NCBI GenBank assembly: GCA_021234535.1
Contig: CM037838.1
Location: 17,429,009 to 17,493,008, forward strand
Length of the DNA stretch: 64,000 nucleotides
Direction of reading: 5' to 3'
Source of the DNA: Stichopus chloronotus
Taxonomy: Eukaryota; Echinodermata; Holothuroidea; Aspidochirotida; Stichopodidae
Shown here: piece after piece, positions 62,747 through 64,000 of the stretch
Layout of the letters: each line of letters opens with the position of its first letter
How positions within the stretch are numbered: position 1 is the first letter of the stretch
Position numbers and translations under genes: made by a program
The notes under the pieces: generated by a model
Databases searched by the model: none
What the model saw: the letters and a program-made list of their open reading frames with translations, nothing else
What the model was told of the DNA's origin: nothing

Positions 62747-64000
62747 GTGAGTATATTGTTCATTAGCTCATCATTTTTATGATCAGTGGGCTATGGTCTA
62801 ATCTTTTTGTTTTTCAAAATAATGTTTCCATTCAATTCCATTCAAAAGAGAACGCTGTATTTCTTATCATCCATGCATCTTGGAAAGATTACAATTAATC
62901 TCCATCATATTGTGCATTGCTACTTACTGTACTTGATTTCCCAGATTTGGATTTGCAACGTGCTTTGGGTCGCATAAAACAATTCCATGAATGGGGTTAC
63001 AAACTCAGATCGACAATTTTAGACACTTATGTATTCCAGGAAATTTGACAAAGGAAAATATAGCACATATCAATCATTTAGGTACATGTGTACATTTAAT
63101 TTTGAAGCACCTGTTGGATGTATTTAAGTAACTGGAAAAGATCAATGTTGAGGGATGTTTTAGCAGTCAAGCTAATATCACTGAACCAAGACTAAGAAAT
63201 TCAAAGTCAATAAGGCTTGAATGCACTTCCGCTATACTATGACCTAATTGCCCTTGACCTGTAACGTTGCAGTCATATACTGCACATGCTGCATTCAAAA
63301 TTGTGAAACACGAGGTCTACAGTGCTTCGCAGATTGCTGGCACTTCATTAAAGTACATTAAAGCACTACATCTGCCAGCCTGTCAAATTAGGGTGGGTTG
63401 TGCAGATTTGTAAAACTTGTTTAGATTAGCGCTATCTGTTGCGATTATATTCGATTGCCTGTTTTTTTTTTTAAAGTGAACATTCAGCCCAGCACGGTAT
63501 ATAATGTAGGACAAATAATCCTGATTTGCCCAGAATCGAATACTGTGATGTTATGTATTCTGTTTAATGCTTTTTTATGTTTTCAGTAATGATTTGTTTG
63601 ATTTAATATCTACGTCACATTTGAGCACATCCTTCAGTGAAATATCTAAACTGTCCTGCCCCCCCTCCACCAAAAATAAAAGGAACAGAATGAATAAATG
63701 CCAAAGAAAAAGGACAATATTTGCCAAGTATCTTTTTTGTCATGAAATTTTCTTGATATGCTACTAACTGTAGGCCTTGTGCTCTGTTTGCACCAACTGT
63801 CTCGGTCAGTTTTGTTGCATAAATGATACAGTATATATCAAACATTACTGTAGGTATCAAATATTTTTATTGATTTGCAGATATCCTACCAAATATTAAT
63901 TTTAAAGCCAGTCCACAGAATGTGGCCTGTGGAGTAAATTTGTGGCCAGCTTATCGTAGCATTAAGCACATTTCTGGAGTGTCCACTTAGAGTATTAGAC
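62747..64000. other. Intron of the MABP-type gene, to the window end
   Basis: No further exon with MABP-like sequence seen. Confidence 0.45.

Overview
The window is animal nuclear DNA with split genes, GT-AG introns of about 0.3-4.7 kb, many microsatellites and frequent poly(G)/poly(C) runs. There is no prokaryotic or viral gene organisation. The gene content and the intronic repeats fit an invertebrate deuterostome, most likely an echinoderm; the species cannot be read from the sequence.

Region 1 (1 to about 33,500, plus strand) is one large gene whose 5' end lies outside the window. I reconstructed 30 coding exons from splice sites, reading phase and cysteine spacing. They encode 22 EGF-like modules (mostly calcium-binding, usually one per phase 1-1 exon), then SEA, EGF, EGF, SEA, EGF, a short Thr-rich stalk, one transmembrane helix and a tyrosine-rich cytoplasmic tail, ending at a stop at 31,514-31,516. 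The exon lengths sum to an open frame with one exception: exon 5 carries one extra base that creates a stop. The introns hold a ~157-bp tandem repeat, a fold-back element and two sets of AGGTCA-rich repeats.

Region 2 (about 42,500-46,750, plus strand) is a small three-exon gene whose exons are each too short to stand out as ORFs. It encodes a 113-residue secreted, cysteine-free (after the signal peptide), very basic protein with a TATA box, signal peptide, dibasic sites and a Gly-Arg-Lys amidation/cleavage signal. I interpret it as a neuropeptide or peptide-hormone precursor. Its C-terminal predicted peptide has a spacing pattern like the N-terminal half of the CRH/urocortin family. This is the most interesting candidate in the window.

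Region 3 (50,684-54,427, minus strand) is a complete three-coding-exon microsomal glutathione S-transferase 1 (MAPEG family) gene. Region 4 (about 60,080 to beyond 64,000, plus strand) is the start of a gene whose first coding exon looks like the N-terminus of a MABP domain, as in the ESCRT-I subunit MVB12; the rest is outside the window.

The four genes are unrelated in function: cell-surface/matrix receptor-like protein, secreted peptide, membrane detoxification enzyme, endosomal sorting. The space between them is repeat-rich and I see no further genes in it that I can support.
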